Source: Paratrimastix pyriformis (lineage: Eukaryota > Preaxostyla > Paratrimastigidae). Taken from it: DNA of 64,000 nucleotides. Positions 34,334 to 45,250 of this stretch are shown piece by piece (positions within the stretch are counted from its first letter, which is position 1; the number at the start of each line of letters is the position of its first letter). The notes beneath the pieces are model-generated. The model made no database searches and was not told the origin of the DNA. It worked only from the letters and a program-made list of their open reading frames with translations. The stretch lies in the NCBI GenBank assembly GCA_027972325.1, contig JAPMOS010000001.1, positions 1,343,821 through 1,407,820 on the forward strand, given 5' to 3'. A program made the translations under genes and the position numbers.

Positions 34334-36629
34334 TTATTGGATCGCCTGGTAGCCCTGCATGGGGGGTGTGAGATCAGGGATGGACCTCATTCGGTCATCG
34401 GTGGGCGTGGCCCGATCCGGGTCGATCTGTCGGGTTTGGGTGACCCCGGGGGGCGCAGCAGCCCCGGGCACAGCCACAACGGGGGGCTCGGCGATGAGCG
34501 GGGCCAGGATCTCGTCGGGCGAGGGGTCCTGCGCGCTGCGGTGGTGGTGGTGGTGGCGGTGCTTCTTGGGCCTGGGGCTGGGCGACTGGCCCGACTCGAG
34601 GGCGTCCAGGGCGCTCGACGCGGCCGGCGAGGCGGCGGGTTTCGACGAAGCTTTGGCGGGCTGGCCCTCGCTGTGGGCTCGCACAATGCACACGATCAGC
34701 ACGCCCTGCGCCCACGTGTTGTGGTGGTGGTGGTGGGTGCGGGTGGAGAAAGAGCGCCGGCGGGTCGGCGGGTCGGCGGGTCGGCATGAACGAAGGGCCT
34801 GCGAGCGGGGCCATGATGGGAGAGGCCGATGGAGGAGGGCAGAGTAGGGCGGGCGGAGTGGCGGACCAGGCAGATGCAAAACGCGCCCACGCCCTGGACG
34901 AGGGTCACTGTGGCTCCCAAGAACAGGGCAGCCAGCCCCTGCAACCCAACGGACATCCAACGAGAAAAGGGGGGCGGACCGCGGTGAGCATCGCCGAGCA
35001 TCTCGCTCCATCACCAGACTCCCACCGCTGCCACTGCCACTGCCACTGCCACTGCGCCGCCACTGCCACCCCGCCGCCACTGCCACCCCGCCGCCACTGC
35101 CACCCCGCCGCCACTGCGCCGCCACTGCGCCGCCACCGCCACTGCGCCGCCACCGCCACCGCCACCGCCACCGCCACCGCCACCGCCACCGCCACCGCCA
35201 CCGCCACCGCCACCGCCACCGCCACCACCCAACCCCGGGGCAGACCGCAGCGGCGACGGGCTGAATGGCGGTGTACGAGGCGACGATGGATACGCGCTGC
35301 ATGCGGGCGAGGGCCCAGGCCTGCATGCAGAGGACCAGCGACGTGCTGACCAGGCCCGAGTAGAGGACCCCGCCCCAGGCGCTGGCCGAGACTCGGTTCC
35401 AGTCGATCGAGGGCATGAAGAAGACCCCCACCAGGATGTTGATCGACCCCCCGAACAGGAACGACCAGGCCGTGGTCGTCAGCGGGGGCACCCGCTGCGG
35501 GCCATCAAAGTGCGCCGCCAAAAAGCGGGCAAGCAGGCCGGTGAGAGGTGGTGAGGGGGGCGGTGGCGGGGTGTGGGTGGGGCAGCGCCCAGGGGGGCGG
35601 ACCAGCAGGACGGGCTTGGCGAGGATCACGTAGAAGGCGTCGCAGAGGCACGACCCGAAGAGGAGCAGCATCCCGTAGGCCGTGTTGGGGTTGAAGGAGA
35701 AGCTCGACGGGTCGCCCATCACCACGGCCGCGATGGTGCAGATGAGGGCCCCGATCATGGTCAGCCAGTGGAAGGGCTCCATCCTGCGAGCGGCGGGGGG
35801 CCCGCAAACCCCAGGCCGTCAGTCGGCGAGTAACCGCCCGATTGGGCCACACGGGCGGCCGCATTGGCATCCGTTGGCCACGTACATCGCCCCCCCACCC
35901 CCCACCCCCCTCCCACCCCACCCTCCAACGAATGAGGCTGACCGGAAGATGATGGCCACCAGGGCTGCGATGACGGGCACGAAGGGCTGCATGATGGCCG
36001 CGTCCAGGGCGGTCGTCAGGGTCAAGGCCCACGAAAGCAGCATGTGGTGCCCCTGGCGCCCGCCATCAAAGGGCAGAGAGCAGAGAGTGCAGGGCGGTCG
36101 AACGGTGAAGGGAGGGTGTTTGAGCGTAGGGCAGATAGAGCAGAGCGTTTGAGCGAAGGGCCTCCCGGCCGACGGACCGAGACGCCGAGGGCGCCCAGCA
36201 AAGCAAACCAGGGCATTTCCCGCAGCGAGGGGAACTTCTTCTCCACCAGCCATGAGATGAGAAAGAGGGGAGGGATGGCCACAGCGGCTGGAAGAAAGGG
36301 TCATGAACCCGGGAGGTGTCGGACGGCGACAGAGACAGACCCCAGAGAGCAGAAAAAACAAAGCCGTTTTTCAATTGCGAGAGAGACATTTGCGCGTACA
36401 CCTTGGCACCGGCGAGAGCCACTTGACCAACAAGGAGAAGGAAATGGGGGAAAAGTCGGACGCACAACTCCTTGAATCGGGTCCAACATGTCGGAAGGTC
36501 AGGAGGGAAACAATTTCGGATACAGTCTTTGCAATTAATATGGGGGCAACTAAACTCGACCGGTGGCTCCGTTGAGACTGGAGGTGGTGGGGGGGCTGGC
36601 TTCTTTTCTTTTGACTTGCCACACCCCAT
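34334..36629 (-). CDS. EamA/DMT-family membrane transporter with cytosolic tails
   Basis: A drug/metabolite-transporter superfamily protein (two EamA halves of five helices each). The N-terminus 'MGCGKSKEKK' is a candidate myristoylation/palmitoylation signal. Exons then give helices 'FPHFLLLVGQVALAGAKVY', 'ALTLTTALDAAIMQPFVPVIAA', 'MIGALICTIAAVVMGD', 'AYGMLLLFGSCLCDAFYVIL', 'SFLFGGSINILVGVFFMP', 'GGVLYSGLVSTSLVLCMQAWAL', 'VSIVASYTAIQPVAAAV', 'ALFLGATVTLVQGVGAF' and 'VLIVCIV'. The order and the 'SYTAIQPV' motif fit EamA. The tail of about 100 residues has a His run ('HRHHHHHR') and 'PDEILAPLIAEPP', ending with TAA at 34334-34336. Substrate unknown. One intron contains a 190-bp (GCCACC)-type array. 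Confidence 0.8.
35030..35226 (-). repeat. (CCACCG/CCACTG)n hexamer array in a transporter intron
   Basis: Pure on the right (about 35,143-35,226) and mixed with GCCACTGCCAC-type variants on the left. It lies within an intron of the EamA gene, which is on the minus strand, so the sense strand here is G-rich. Confidence 0.92.
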
Positions 36630-36850
36630 GCGGCGGATTGGCCAAACTGGCGACTTTGCTTAGAACACCCCGGGGGTTCAAAAATCTCTGCCGGCACCCT
36701 CAGTCAGTCAGTCTCGTGTTAATGCAGCCTCGTAGGAGGCTAACTAGATAATCGCAATCGAGAAGAGTTCACAAAAGGTTTTACTCCCATTTCCCCCATT
36801 TCCCAACCCGATTTCACAAAATATCACCTCATCCCCAGCCACTTCAGCGC
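36630..36850. other. Intergenic, less GC-rich, transporter promoter side
   Basis: This lies between the transporter start and the presumed LINE 3' end. It is A/T-richer than its surroundings, with T/C runs at 36,780-36,800. The LINE 3' junction probably lies near 36,830-36,850, but no poly-A tail or target-site duplication could be fixed. Confidence 0.45.
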
Positions 36851-37295
36851 TTGAGGCCCAGCGTCAGGCCCAGATGTAGTCCCGCTTGGGCAGTGCCGCC
36901 ATCCTGGCGAAAGCAAAGCAGGAAGAGAAGGAGACGGGAAGAGCAGCGACCTGAGACCCCACCCCCCTCCCTGCAGGTTTTGAGGACGAGCCCATCCGGC
37001 GAGCCTGACGCTGCCGTCGTCCACCCGCAAAGGAGAGGGGTTCAGTCCATTGTTATGTAGAGGAGGCCTCGTTGTGGTGGCCACTAGTCTGCTGGATGGG
37101 CACAGCAGGCAGCCGTCTCCGTCGCCGCGACGTAGCCTCCCGCCGGGCCCCCGCTCGCTGGCCACTGGCGGTGGTCCTGCCCGACGCTCCCGGAGCAGTT
37201 GAAGCCGGAGCGCATGGGCCTGAGCCAGGAAGTCCCCGCAATCCTGTTGACGGCCCCGATGGTCGGCCGTCCCCAGCCTGCCGCAGGCCTCCCGA

Positions 37296-40200
37296 TCATG
37301 ATCTGCCACTTGTCGGCGCCCAGGGCCTCCAGCCGGGCCCAGTCCGGGGCCCCAAAGCGGCATGGAGGCGGTCCCAGGCCTTCTTGCGCAACTCCTCATA
37401 GGCGGGGCACTGCTGGATGATGTGCTGGGCATCCTCGAGCGGTCCCGCGCTGCAGCACACGCAGGCTCCTCCGCGCTCCGCCTCAGGTCTGCCCTTCCAG
37501 GTTCGGAGGAACTCACCATCGAGGTACATCCCTGCGCGCAGTTGGGCCGCAATTCGGCGCCCAGCCGGGCTCATGTCGTCCAGGTAGGCCTCGCTGCGGC
37601 CATAGTCCTGCTTGACCTGCCGCAGGAGCGCCAGCCTCGGGTGTGAGTGGGCATCCTCCACCTTCGCGCGCCACTGGGCCTCGACGTGCTCACGCACCTT
37701 CTTCCGGACCATGTCCTTCCAGGCGGCAATGCCAATGGACCGGATCGTCTCGTCTCCAGGCCGGGCCCCTCTGCCCAGGCCATAGTCCCTCAGGACCGCC
37801 TCGGCGGCACCGGCCCATTCGCCAATGCGCTGGTGCCCCTCCCTTGTCTCTGGGAGCTTCTCGCCCAGCTCCACCAGCTCACGGACGAGGCGGCCCTGCG
37901 GCAGCAGCTTGATCCGGCCCCACTCGATCATGACCTCCTGGGCCCGCAAAGCAGCGACCGGTGTCAGCCCCAGGTCCGCCTCGACAGCGGCAGACGATGC
38001 TTGTCCCATGCACTGGAGGGCAAAACAGGCGAAGATGCGCTGCACCGTATCCATGGCCCGCTCCGCCTTCTTGTCGCGCAGATTAGGGAAAGCTGCCGCA
38101 GCCCAGAGCAACCTCGGGAGGCCAAAGGTGCGCCACAGTGCTCCGAGCAGCCTCGGAGGAGAGCACCCACCCTGCCCAACAGCCGGCTGATGGAGCCCCT
38201 CATCGCGCAGGCCGCCCGGACACGGCCACTCGTGTAGGCCTTCGTGCTCGCATCGTCCTCAAGCTCCGCCCCCAGGAAGCGGAAGCTCCGGGTCTGCGTC
38301 ATCTCCCTGCCGCTAAGGCTCACTGACCACGGCTTCTGCTCGCCCTCAGCCTGCTTGTCGTTGGCCGACTCCTTCCTGCGCCTGGCCGCCCAGCACTCGA
38401 AGACCATTGCACGACACTTGTCGGGTGACCACTCAAAGCGCCTCTCCAGGGCCACCGCCCCGCACTCGTCCAGGGCCTGCTGGAGTTCCTCGGGGCTCTC
38501 GGCCAAGACGGACACATCATCCGCAAAGAGGAGCCCGGGAATGCGCTCCCTCCGCCCTGGCACCTGGACGCCAAGGTTCAGTGCCCGGAGTCTCCTGATG
38601 AGGCCATCAATGAAGAACAGGTAAAGGCCTGGGGACGCAGGGCACCCCTGACGGAGGCCCCGTTCGACTTGAAAGATGGGCCCCGCATGCCTCGCACCAC
38701 GACCGCTGCCTCGGTTGTACTGTACATGGCCGTCAGCAGGAGCATGAGGCATCCCCTGCAACCCCGCGCTCTCATGATCGCCCACAAGGTCGGCCGGCTG
38801 ACGGTGTCGTACGCCGCCTTTATATCGAGAAAGGCGGCGTACGTGCTCTTCTTGGCCTTGCGGCGGAGGGCCACGATCTGCTTCAGGGCAACGATTTGTT
38901 GTACAGCTGAGAAGTTTTCCGGAAGCCTCCTTGCTCGTCGCAAAGGCTCGGCTCCATGAAGAAACGCAGCCGCCGGTCCAGGGCCAACGCCAAGACCTTG
39001 GAGGCCACCGGCAGTAGGGCAATGGGTCTGTACGATGATTCTTGGTGCCTGTCACCCTTGTTCTTGTAGACCGGGACCAGATGGGAGAGGCGCCATTGCT
39101 GAGGCCAGAGGCTCCATCGCCAGGCAAGCTGGAACAGCAGGCAGAGGGCCTCTGTAAACGTTGAGCCCGCTCGCTTCAGGAACAGTGGAGGGATACCATC
39201 GGGCCCCGGGGCCCCACCGCTCCGCAGTGCTCCGAGAGCCATCTCAACTTCCTCCTGGGAGAGTGGCCTATCCATCGTCTCGGTTGCCTTGCGGTCCGCA
39301 GGCGGGGCTCAAACTCGAGGCTGAGGGGAGGCGGGGGATCCGACTCGGGCGGCAGCTTGCCGACCTGACGGAAATGGGCCGTGAGGGCCTTAACGCCCCC
39401 TCCAATCTGCTGGCCAGGGTCTCCACCGTTGACTTGGTCCTCCCCCAGGAGTCGGGTGAGGGTCCACCATGAGCGCTCCCCAGAGAGGCGGAACTCAGCC
39501 ATCATGTCATTCCGGGCTGCGCGGGCCTCCCGCCTGAAGGCACTGCGCGCCGTCTTTGCCCCAGGACCCCGCCTCTGGGCCATCTTGGCTCGCCATAGCT
39601 CAGCCAGTCGGGGAGTCCACCAGGCCCGGGAGGCGGCCGTGACTCTCTTTCGTCCAACCGCGCGTCGCCCGGCCTCGCGGAGGATGCCCAGCAGTTGCTC
39701 CCACCGGCCCTCGAGCACTTCAGGGGAGGCCAGGCTCCTGGTGTCCTCCTCGAGCAGCGGCAGCATTTCGGCTGCCAAGAGGGATGCCTCCTCCTCGAAC
39801 CTGGCCCAGTCAGCTTGGTCAAGGCACCAGGCCCATCGCGGCTTGGGACGGTACTTGTGCCTGGGACTGGGGGGTGGCGCGACTCGTATGGACCCTTCCA
39901 GCAACAGGGCTCTGTGTTCGCACGCCGACTTCAGGACCTCATGCCCACCACGGTCCAGGAGGTTTCGGTTGGCGGCCCGGAGCATGACCCACTCCCGCGG
40001 TGTCTCCACTCCGTCCACCAAGAAAAGTCAACCTCAGTGGCGACTGGGCGCGCACCGCCGGGGTCGTAGGTCGGTCGCTGGTCCTCGCTCTGCTCAACGA
40101 TCAGGAGGCCTGCCTGTTCGGCGAGTAACCTGAGGTGTTCGCCCGCAGCATTCCCCTTGGCCCCGGCGAAGCGACCCCGGACGTGCGCATTGAAGTCACC

Positions 40201-40650
40201 ACCAATGATGATGGGGGCTCCCTGGGGACGCAGTTCCACAAGGCATTCGGCCAGCTCGCCAGCCGAGGTGAGATCGATCCCGGGGGGTCTGAGGTACACA
40301 GCGACAAATAGGACCCCCCGGGAGAGCACCCAGACGCTCTGATCTGCCAGGTATGGTGGGAGAGGCGTTCCGCGCAGAGCGCCCAAGGCCCAGCGAGGCC
40401 AAGCGCGACCCCACCAGAGGGGCGGGAGCCTTCCACGCATGGATGGCCAGTCCCGAACCAACGGAAACCTGGGATGAGGGGTAACCTCTGCGCAGAGCCA
40501 GGTCTCCGTGAGGAAGACAGCCTGTGAGCCGCGGGAAGAGAGCCCACAGCTGCCGCTCGTTTGTAGATGCTGGAGACGTTCCAGCAGAGGGCCCTGATGG
40601 ATTCTGGCGGCGCTGGCCCAGTCGGGATGGCAGGAGGGGCGAGATCAGCC
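37296..40650 (-). pseudogene. LINE ORF2: APE endonuclease, reverse transcriptase, C-terminal Cys/His motif (frames broken)
   Basis: Endonuclease: 'IRALCWNVSSI' near 40,580, 'LFVAVYLRPPG' near 40,300 and 'IIIGGDFNAHVRG' near 40,190. Reverse transcriptase: 'GGAPGPDGIPPLFLKR' near 39,200, 'YRPIALLPVASKVL' near 39,010, 'AAFLDIKAAYDTVSR' near 38,820 (motif A), 'GLRQGCPASPGLYLF' near 38,630 and 'GLLFADDVSVLAES' near 38,520 (catalytic FADD intact). C-terminal zinc-type motif 'CVCC'...'HIIQQC' near 37,430. The frame changes at least near 40,030, 38,940 and 38,660, and the 'QGGFR' region has lost a few residues. The 37,296-38,111 block is one clean frame. There is no RNase H domain that I can see. Confidence 0.88.
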
Positions 40651-41049
40651 GGCCCAGCTTGAGCCACCGGGTTCGTCCGCGGCAAGGCCTTCGAGGGCAG
40701 CTCAGGTCCGGTCAAGCCCCCCATCAGCGGGGATCCCGGTGTCAAGCAACCTTGCAGCGGCCTATGCGGGGCCGGCAGGGAAGGGCCCAGCGCCACCGCA
40801 GGGCATACTGGCCCAGGTGCCTGACCCGGAGCCAGGGTGAGCGGGGACGCACTGGGCCATCCCGCCCACAGTGTCCCAGCAATCCCTCCCCCGGGGGGCG
40901 CTGGCCAGCGTCTGGGCCAGGACCACAGGCCAGGCGAAAAGCCAGGGAAACAGCCAGGGACGGGCCTCGTGGTCGGGTGATGCCAGTTCGGGGGCAACAT
41001 CACAGGCCACCACGGGCAGAGCAGTGCCGCCGGGGCGGGACAGAGAGCA

Positions 41050-42230
41050 CAGGCGGCAACGGCGACCCCACCCGCAGGAGCCCCGGGGACAGCATGGACC
41101 CGGGCGGGCCCACGGCTGCCCCGGCAGACGACGGCCCCGGCAGCGGCGGACCACCTGGCAGTCCCGGCAGCAGTCCCGGTAGCGACAAACGACGGGCCGG
41201 CGGCGCAGCGAGGGCCCGGCCCGCTGTTGGCCCCAGCGCAGCCCCGGGCCCCAGCAAGGCGGACGGCGGCGCAGTCTCAGCGGCCCCGGCGGCTCCGGCG
41301 GCCACGGCGACCCCGGCGGTCACGGCGGCCGGCGCAGGAAGCACCGGTGGGGCGGCCAGCACTCGCGCCACCGGCGGCCACGGCGACACCACCCGCAGGA
41401 GCCCCGGGGACAGCCTGGACCCGGGCGGGCCCACGGCTGCCCCGCAGACGACGGCCCCGGCGGCGGCGGACCACCTGGCAGTCCCGGCAGCGACAAACGA
41501 CGGGCCGGCGGCGCAGCGAGGGCCCGGCCCGCGGTTGGCCCCAGCGCAGCCCCGGGCCCCAGCAAGGCGGACGGCGGCGCAGTCTCGGCGGCCCCGGCGG
41601 CCCCGGCGGCCCCGGCGGCCACGGCGGCCGGCGCAGGAAGCACCGGTGGGGCGGCCAGCACTCGCGCCACCGGCGGCCACGGCGACACCACCCGCAGGAG
41701 CCCCGGGGACAGCCTGGACCCGGGCGGGCCCACGGCTGCCCCGCAGACGACGGCCCCGGCGGCGGCGGACCACCTGGCAGTCCCGGCAGCGACAAACGAC
41801 GGGCCGGCGGCGCAGCGAGGGCCCGGCCCGCGGTTGGCCCCAGCGCAGCCCCGGGCCCCAGCAAGGCGGACGGCGGCGCAGTCTCGGCGGCCCCGGCGGC
41901 CCCGGCGGCCCCGGCGGCCACGGCGGCCGGCGCAGGAAGCACCGGTGGGGCGGCCAGCACTCGCGCCACCGGCGGCCACGGCGACACCACCCGCAGGAGC
42001 CCCGGGGACAGCCTGGACCCGGGCGGGCCCACGGCTGCCCCCCGCAGACGACGGCCCCGGCGGCAGCGGACCACCTGGCAGTCCCGGCAGCGACAAACGA
42101 CGGGCCGGCGGCGCAGCGAGGGCCCGGCCCGCGGTTGGCCCCAGCGCAGCCCCGGGCCCCAGCAAGGCGGTCGGCGGCGCAGTCTCAGCGGCCCCGGCGG
42201 CCCCGGCGGCCACAGCGGATAGAGCAGATT
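41050..42230 (-). repeat. Tandem repeat of 299-bp units, about 4 copies
   Basis: The landmark ACCCGCAGGA (plus strand) recurs at 41070, 41391, 41690 and 41989, so the last spacings are exactly 299 bp and the first 321 bp with an extra segment. Copies are nearly identical, so expansion is recent. 299 is not a multiple of three: each copy shifts frame, and long stop-free frames on both strands simply reflect the GC content. Confidence 0.95.
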
Positions 42231-42370
42231 CCAGCGCCGGTGGTACGCCTGTGCGGACCAGTGCATGCGAGTCTCGCTCCAGCTCCCACACCCGTCTCAT
42301 CAGCCGTACAGCTCGGCAAGCCGGCGGACTCCCCAGTGCCGCGGGCTCTTCGCGCTCTTCCAGGTGAGTC

Positions 42371-42982
42371 TTAGTTGCAGCCAGCACCTCCCACCGGGAC
42401 AGCATAGCACTGCTCCCCCACTTGAACGACGGTGTACAGGGGGGCCCCTTCGGCAGGCCAGACGGGTCGCGCACAGTTCCCTCGGTTGCGCCGGTGAAAT
42501 CGCCGATCCGGCTGGGGTATCACCACCACCGGCTGGGGCTCGGCATCGGGCTGCAGCCCTGTGCAGGCTGCCGCGGCCACCCCCCCTTGCCGTCGCCCCT
42601 CCTGCTGGCGCCACTGCTGCCGCACTTGCTGCTGCTGTTGCGGCTGCAACTGCAGCTGCCGCCGCCTCGGATCTTGCGGCTGCTGCCGCTCCTGCTGCAG
42701 TGGCTGCTGCTGCTGCTGCTGTCGCTCGAGCTGCAGCTGCAGCTGTGGCTGCTGGTCCCGTGGCCACCGCCGCTGCTGCTGCCCTGGTCGCCGCTGCTGC
42801 TGCCCAGGCTGCTGCCCAGGCTGCTGCCGCTGCCCTGACTGCTGCCGCGGTTGCTGCTGCTGCTGCCGCGGTTGCTGCTGCTGCCGCGGTTGCTGCTGCT
42901 GCTGCCGCGGATGTTGCTGTTGCTGCCGAGGCTGCGGTTGCTGCTGCGGCTGCTGTTGCTGTTGCTGTTGCGGCTGCTGTTG

Positions 42983-43016
<34 letters not shown>

Positions 43017-44900
43017 GGCAGAGGCTGCTGCTGCGGCAGAGGCTGCTTTCCCTGCGGGACCCCCCGCAAGGCGGGGGCCCCCATCACACATGACCCAGAT
43101 TGCTCCACTGGGCGGGAGGGCCACCATTCGACGAGGGCCACATCAATCGGCTGTCTCCGGGCCAATTCCCCGGGCACGCTCCTGGCCCGCTGGACCAGGA
43201 AGCCCTCTGGCGGGCACCGCTCCAGGCGCAGCGCCTCTTCTCGGTCAGACAGGAGAGCCACACGAAGCGGCGGTGCGGCCCCAGATCAGGTCTCCTGCCA
43301 GGCCCCCAGGGCCCGCCAGTCCCCCCCCTTCTCCGCTTGACAAATAGGTGGAGGTCCCCCGCCCGTGGGCGGGGTGCAGGAGGTCCCTCCACCTGGGGCC
43401 AGGTACTGGAGAGGGCGGGCAGCTCCCAGAGCAGCGACTCCGGCCGGCTGCGGCAACGGCAAGCCACCTCCTGCTGCGCCCCTGAGGGGGCCTCTGTGGG
43501 GCATGGGCCGCCCAAGAAGGCCCTCCAACGCACGGCAAAGGCGCGGCGGGGGGGCCCCACCGTGATATCCAGCCCAGGAAACCTTCCACAGCTCGGATGG
43601 TCTGGGGGTTTGAGAAGGATGGTCCGGAAGCACCGCCTCAAGGATCCCAGCAAGGGCCTCGCAAACTCCCACGAAGATACAGGGGTCCTGGGGCCTCTGA
43701 TCGGGGTGCGGCCAGCACGGGCGCCAACTGAGCAGGCTGGGGCACGGGCTGCGGCACAGTCGCGGTCACGGGCTGGGGCACTGGCTGGAGCGCGAGCGCG
43801 GCCTGGGGCGCGGGTTGTGGAGGAGCAGACGCCGGCTGGGGCACAGGCACAGGCGCGGGGCAGGCAGACGGGGGACGGGCGCAGGAGCTGGCGCAGGCGA
43901 CGGCGACGGCTTCAGCACAGGTCTGGGTGCCGGCATAGGCGCAGGCACCGGTACCTCCGGGGCGCAAGCAGGGGCCCCAGGCCCAAGCGCAAGCACACGC
44001 TCCGCAGTTGGGGCACGGGCAGGTGAAGACAGGGTTCGAGCCCACTCGGGTTGAGGCGACGCAGCCCGGGCAGGCGTACCAGCAGGGCCGGGGCCGAGGG
44101 GGGCCGTGGTGGAGGCGGGTCAGCACGGGGTTGCACCTGCCGGTCAGGCATGGGCGGGGTGGGGCAAGGTCAGGCAGACGTCGGGCCGCCACCCGCAGTA
44201 GCGGGGTTGCTGCGCCGGGGAACGGAGTGGGGAGAAGGGGACGAAGGACACAGCGAGTCCCCCCGTGGCGACTCGGCCAGGGCCAAGGGCGACCCTCACC
44301 GGAGGGTGGGACCAGGGATGTGAGCTCGTTCCCAGGCAGACTGGACGGCGGGCTCCGAGGGGGCGGGGGTCGCGGAGGGGTGGACGGCGTGTCCACGGCA
44401 TCAGGGGAAGCGGGGATCTCAATAGGAGAGGATGGCCCATCCCTGACCCTGAGCAGCTGGGGAGCAGCTTCCCCAGAGTTCAGGATCGGCCGCGGTGAAG
44501 GCCCGATCGAGGACCTCCCCATAGTGAGGGAGGGGTGAGCACTGGAGGACCTCAGCCAACATCACCACCAGCTGCTCACGCGGTCCCTTGCCGACCAGCG
44601 CCACAGCCCAGTCAGTCCCTTCCCACTTCGATATTGCGCTCTTCACCGCCTCCAGCTGGGGACTGTCATCACCCCCAGTGCCTCCGCCCAGCTCCTCGGA
44701 CGCCCAAGGGTGCACGCTGGATTCTTCTCCAGGCGGGTTCTGCTGCCACGGCCGGTCCCATCACCGGTCCGGACAGGGGGTGGTGCCGCTGGGCTCACTC
44801 GAGTAGCCGTTGTGGCAGCCCCAGGGAGTCGCACCCCGCTCCCCAGGGCATCATCTTCCCCTTCCAGACACGGCGGGAAGGACTCAGCGCGTGACCTGGA
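42371..44900 (-). pseudogene. Probable LINE ORF1 zone, Gln-rich, frames broken
   Basis: Pieces of open frame on the minus strand upstream of ORF2: 'ISKWEGTDWAVALVGKGPRE' near 44,620, 'VGVCEALAGILEAVLPDH' near 43,640, 'PIDVALVEWWPSRPVE' near 43,120, then a Gln-rich block (about 43,060-42,600) and an end at 42371 ('QVGEQCYAVPVG'). The pieces lie in different frames. The position upstream of ORF2 suggests ORF1, but I see no clear RRM or CCHC knuckle, so a host Gln-rich gene broken by the element is an alternative. Confidence 0.4.
42600..43060 (-). repeat. Imperfect CAG-rich (poly-Gln) tract
   Basis: About 450 bp of CAG/CCG-type codons on the minus strand, reading Gln with Arg/Pro interruptions. 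The opposite strand reads as CTG repeats (Leu/Ala/Cys), which explains several long spurious frames. Confidence 0.9.
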
Positions 44901-44984
44901 CGGAGAGCTCCCCAGAGGTTGGGGCCCAGGGGGATGCACCAGTTTTTGGGGGGTAATGGTCCGAGATGCACGACGGGCAGATTC

Positions 44985-45173
44985 CATCGCCAGTTGAGTA
45001 CAAGTCGGAACACAGAGAGGGTGGTTCACTTGGCTTGGAGTCAAGGGAGAACGTTGAGGCGATGACCGCTCAGATGAGGCAACGATATCATCAATCGAAT
45101 CCAAATTCCGCTCTTCTGAGGGCTCGGGCAGGGTTTCGATAGCGCTAGACGCTTGCGAAGATGGTGCTTGCAT
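44985..45173 (-). CDS. Possible first exon of an unknown host gene
   Basis: A start at 45173 opens an ordinary-looking, less GC-rich sequence: 'IETLPEPSEERNLDSIDD', 'SERSSPQRSPLTPSQ'. A donor-like GTGAAC follows at about 45,028. It lies 77 bp from the divergent archaemetzincin start. Downstream sequence on this strand becomes LINE-like, so either the element's 5' end begins here or it was inserted into this gene. Confidence 0.35.
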
Positions 45174-45250
45174 CAGAAAATCAACCGATCGTTCGCGAAT
45201 TCAACCAACAGAACAAAAGCAGCGAGTAGCCGCTATAACCTCCTTTCGGG
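45174..45250. promoter_or_regulatory. Divergent promoter region upstream of archaemetzincin
   Basis: A 77-bp A/T-richer interval between two opposite start codons. No core element is recognised. Confidence 0.4.

Larger units (their letters stand above)
36850..44900 (-). mobile_element. Degenerate non-LTR retrotransposon (LINE) with APE endonuclease and reverse transcriptase
   Basis: The minus strand carries, in order, a possible ORF1 zone (about 44,900-42,371), a 299-bp tandem repeat block (about 42,230-41,050), and ORF2 with endonuclease, reverse transcriptase and a C-terminal zinc motif (about 40,650-37,296). No LTRs or integrase are seen, so this is a LINE. ORF2 changes frame several times, so the copy looks inactive. 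Superfamily is not certain: the APE endonuclease and the CxxC-x9-H-x4-C end fit the Jockey/I/CR1 group broadly. Both ends are uncertain; whether the repeat block and Gln-rich part belong to the element is inference from position. Confidence 0.8.

Noticed and set aside
40524-42374. A 616-codon plus-strand frame of Pro/Arg/Gly-rich repeats, collagen- or IDP-like
   Set aside because: It runs antisense to the LINE and through 299-bp repeats that shift frame in each copy; composition alone keeps it open.
42561-43340. Plus-strand Cys-rich, Leu-rich and Ala-rich frames
   Set aside because: All three frames of the CTG-type tract are open. The minus-strand Gln frame is the more likely coding sense, if any.
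36850-44900. An LTR retroelement or other capsid-bearing element
   Set aside because: There are no terminal repeats, protease, integrase or RNase H; the APE endonuclease plus reverse transcriptase order identifies a LINE.
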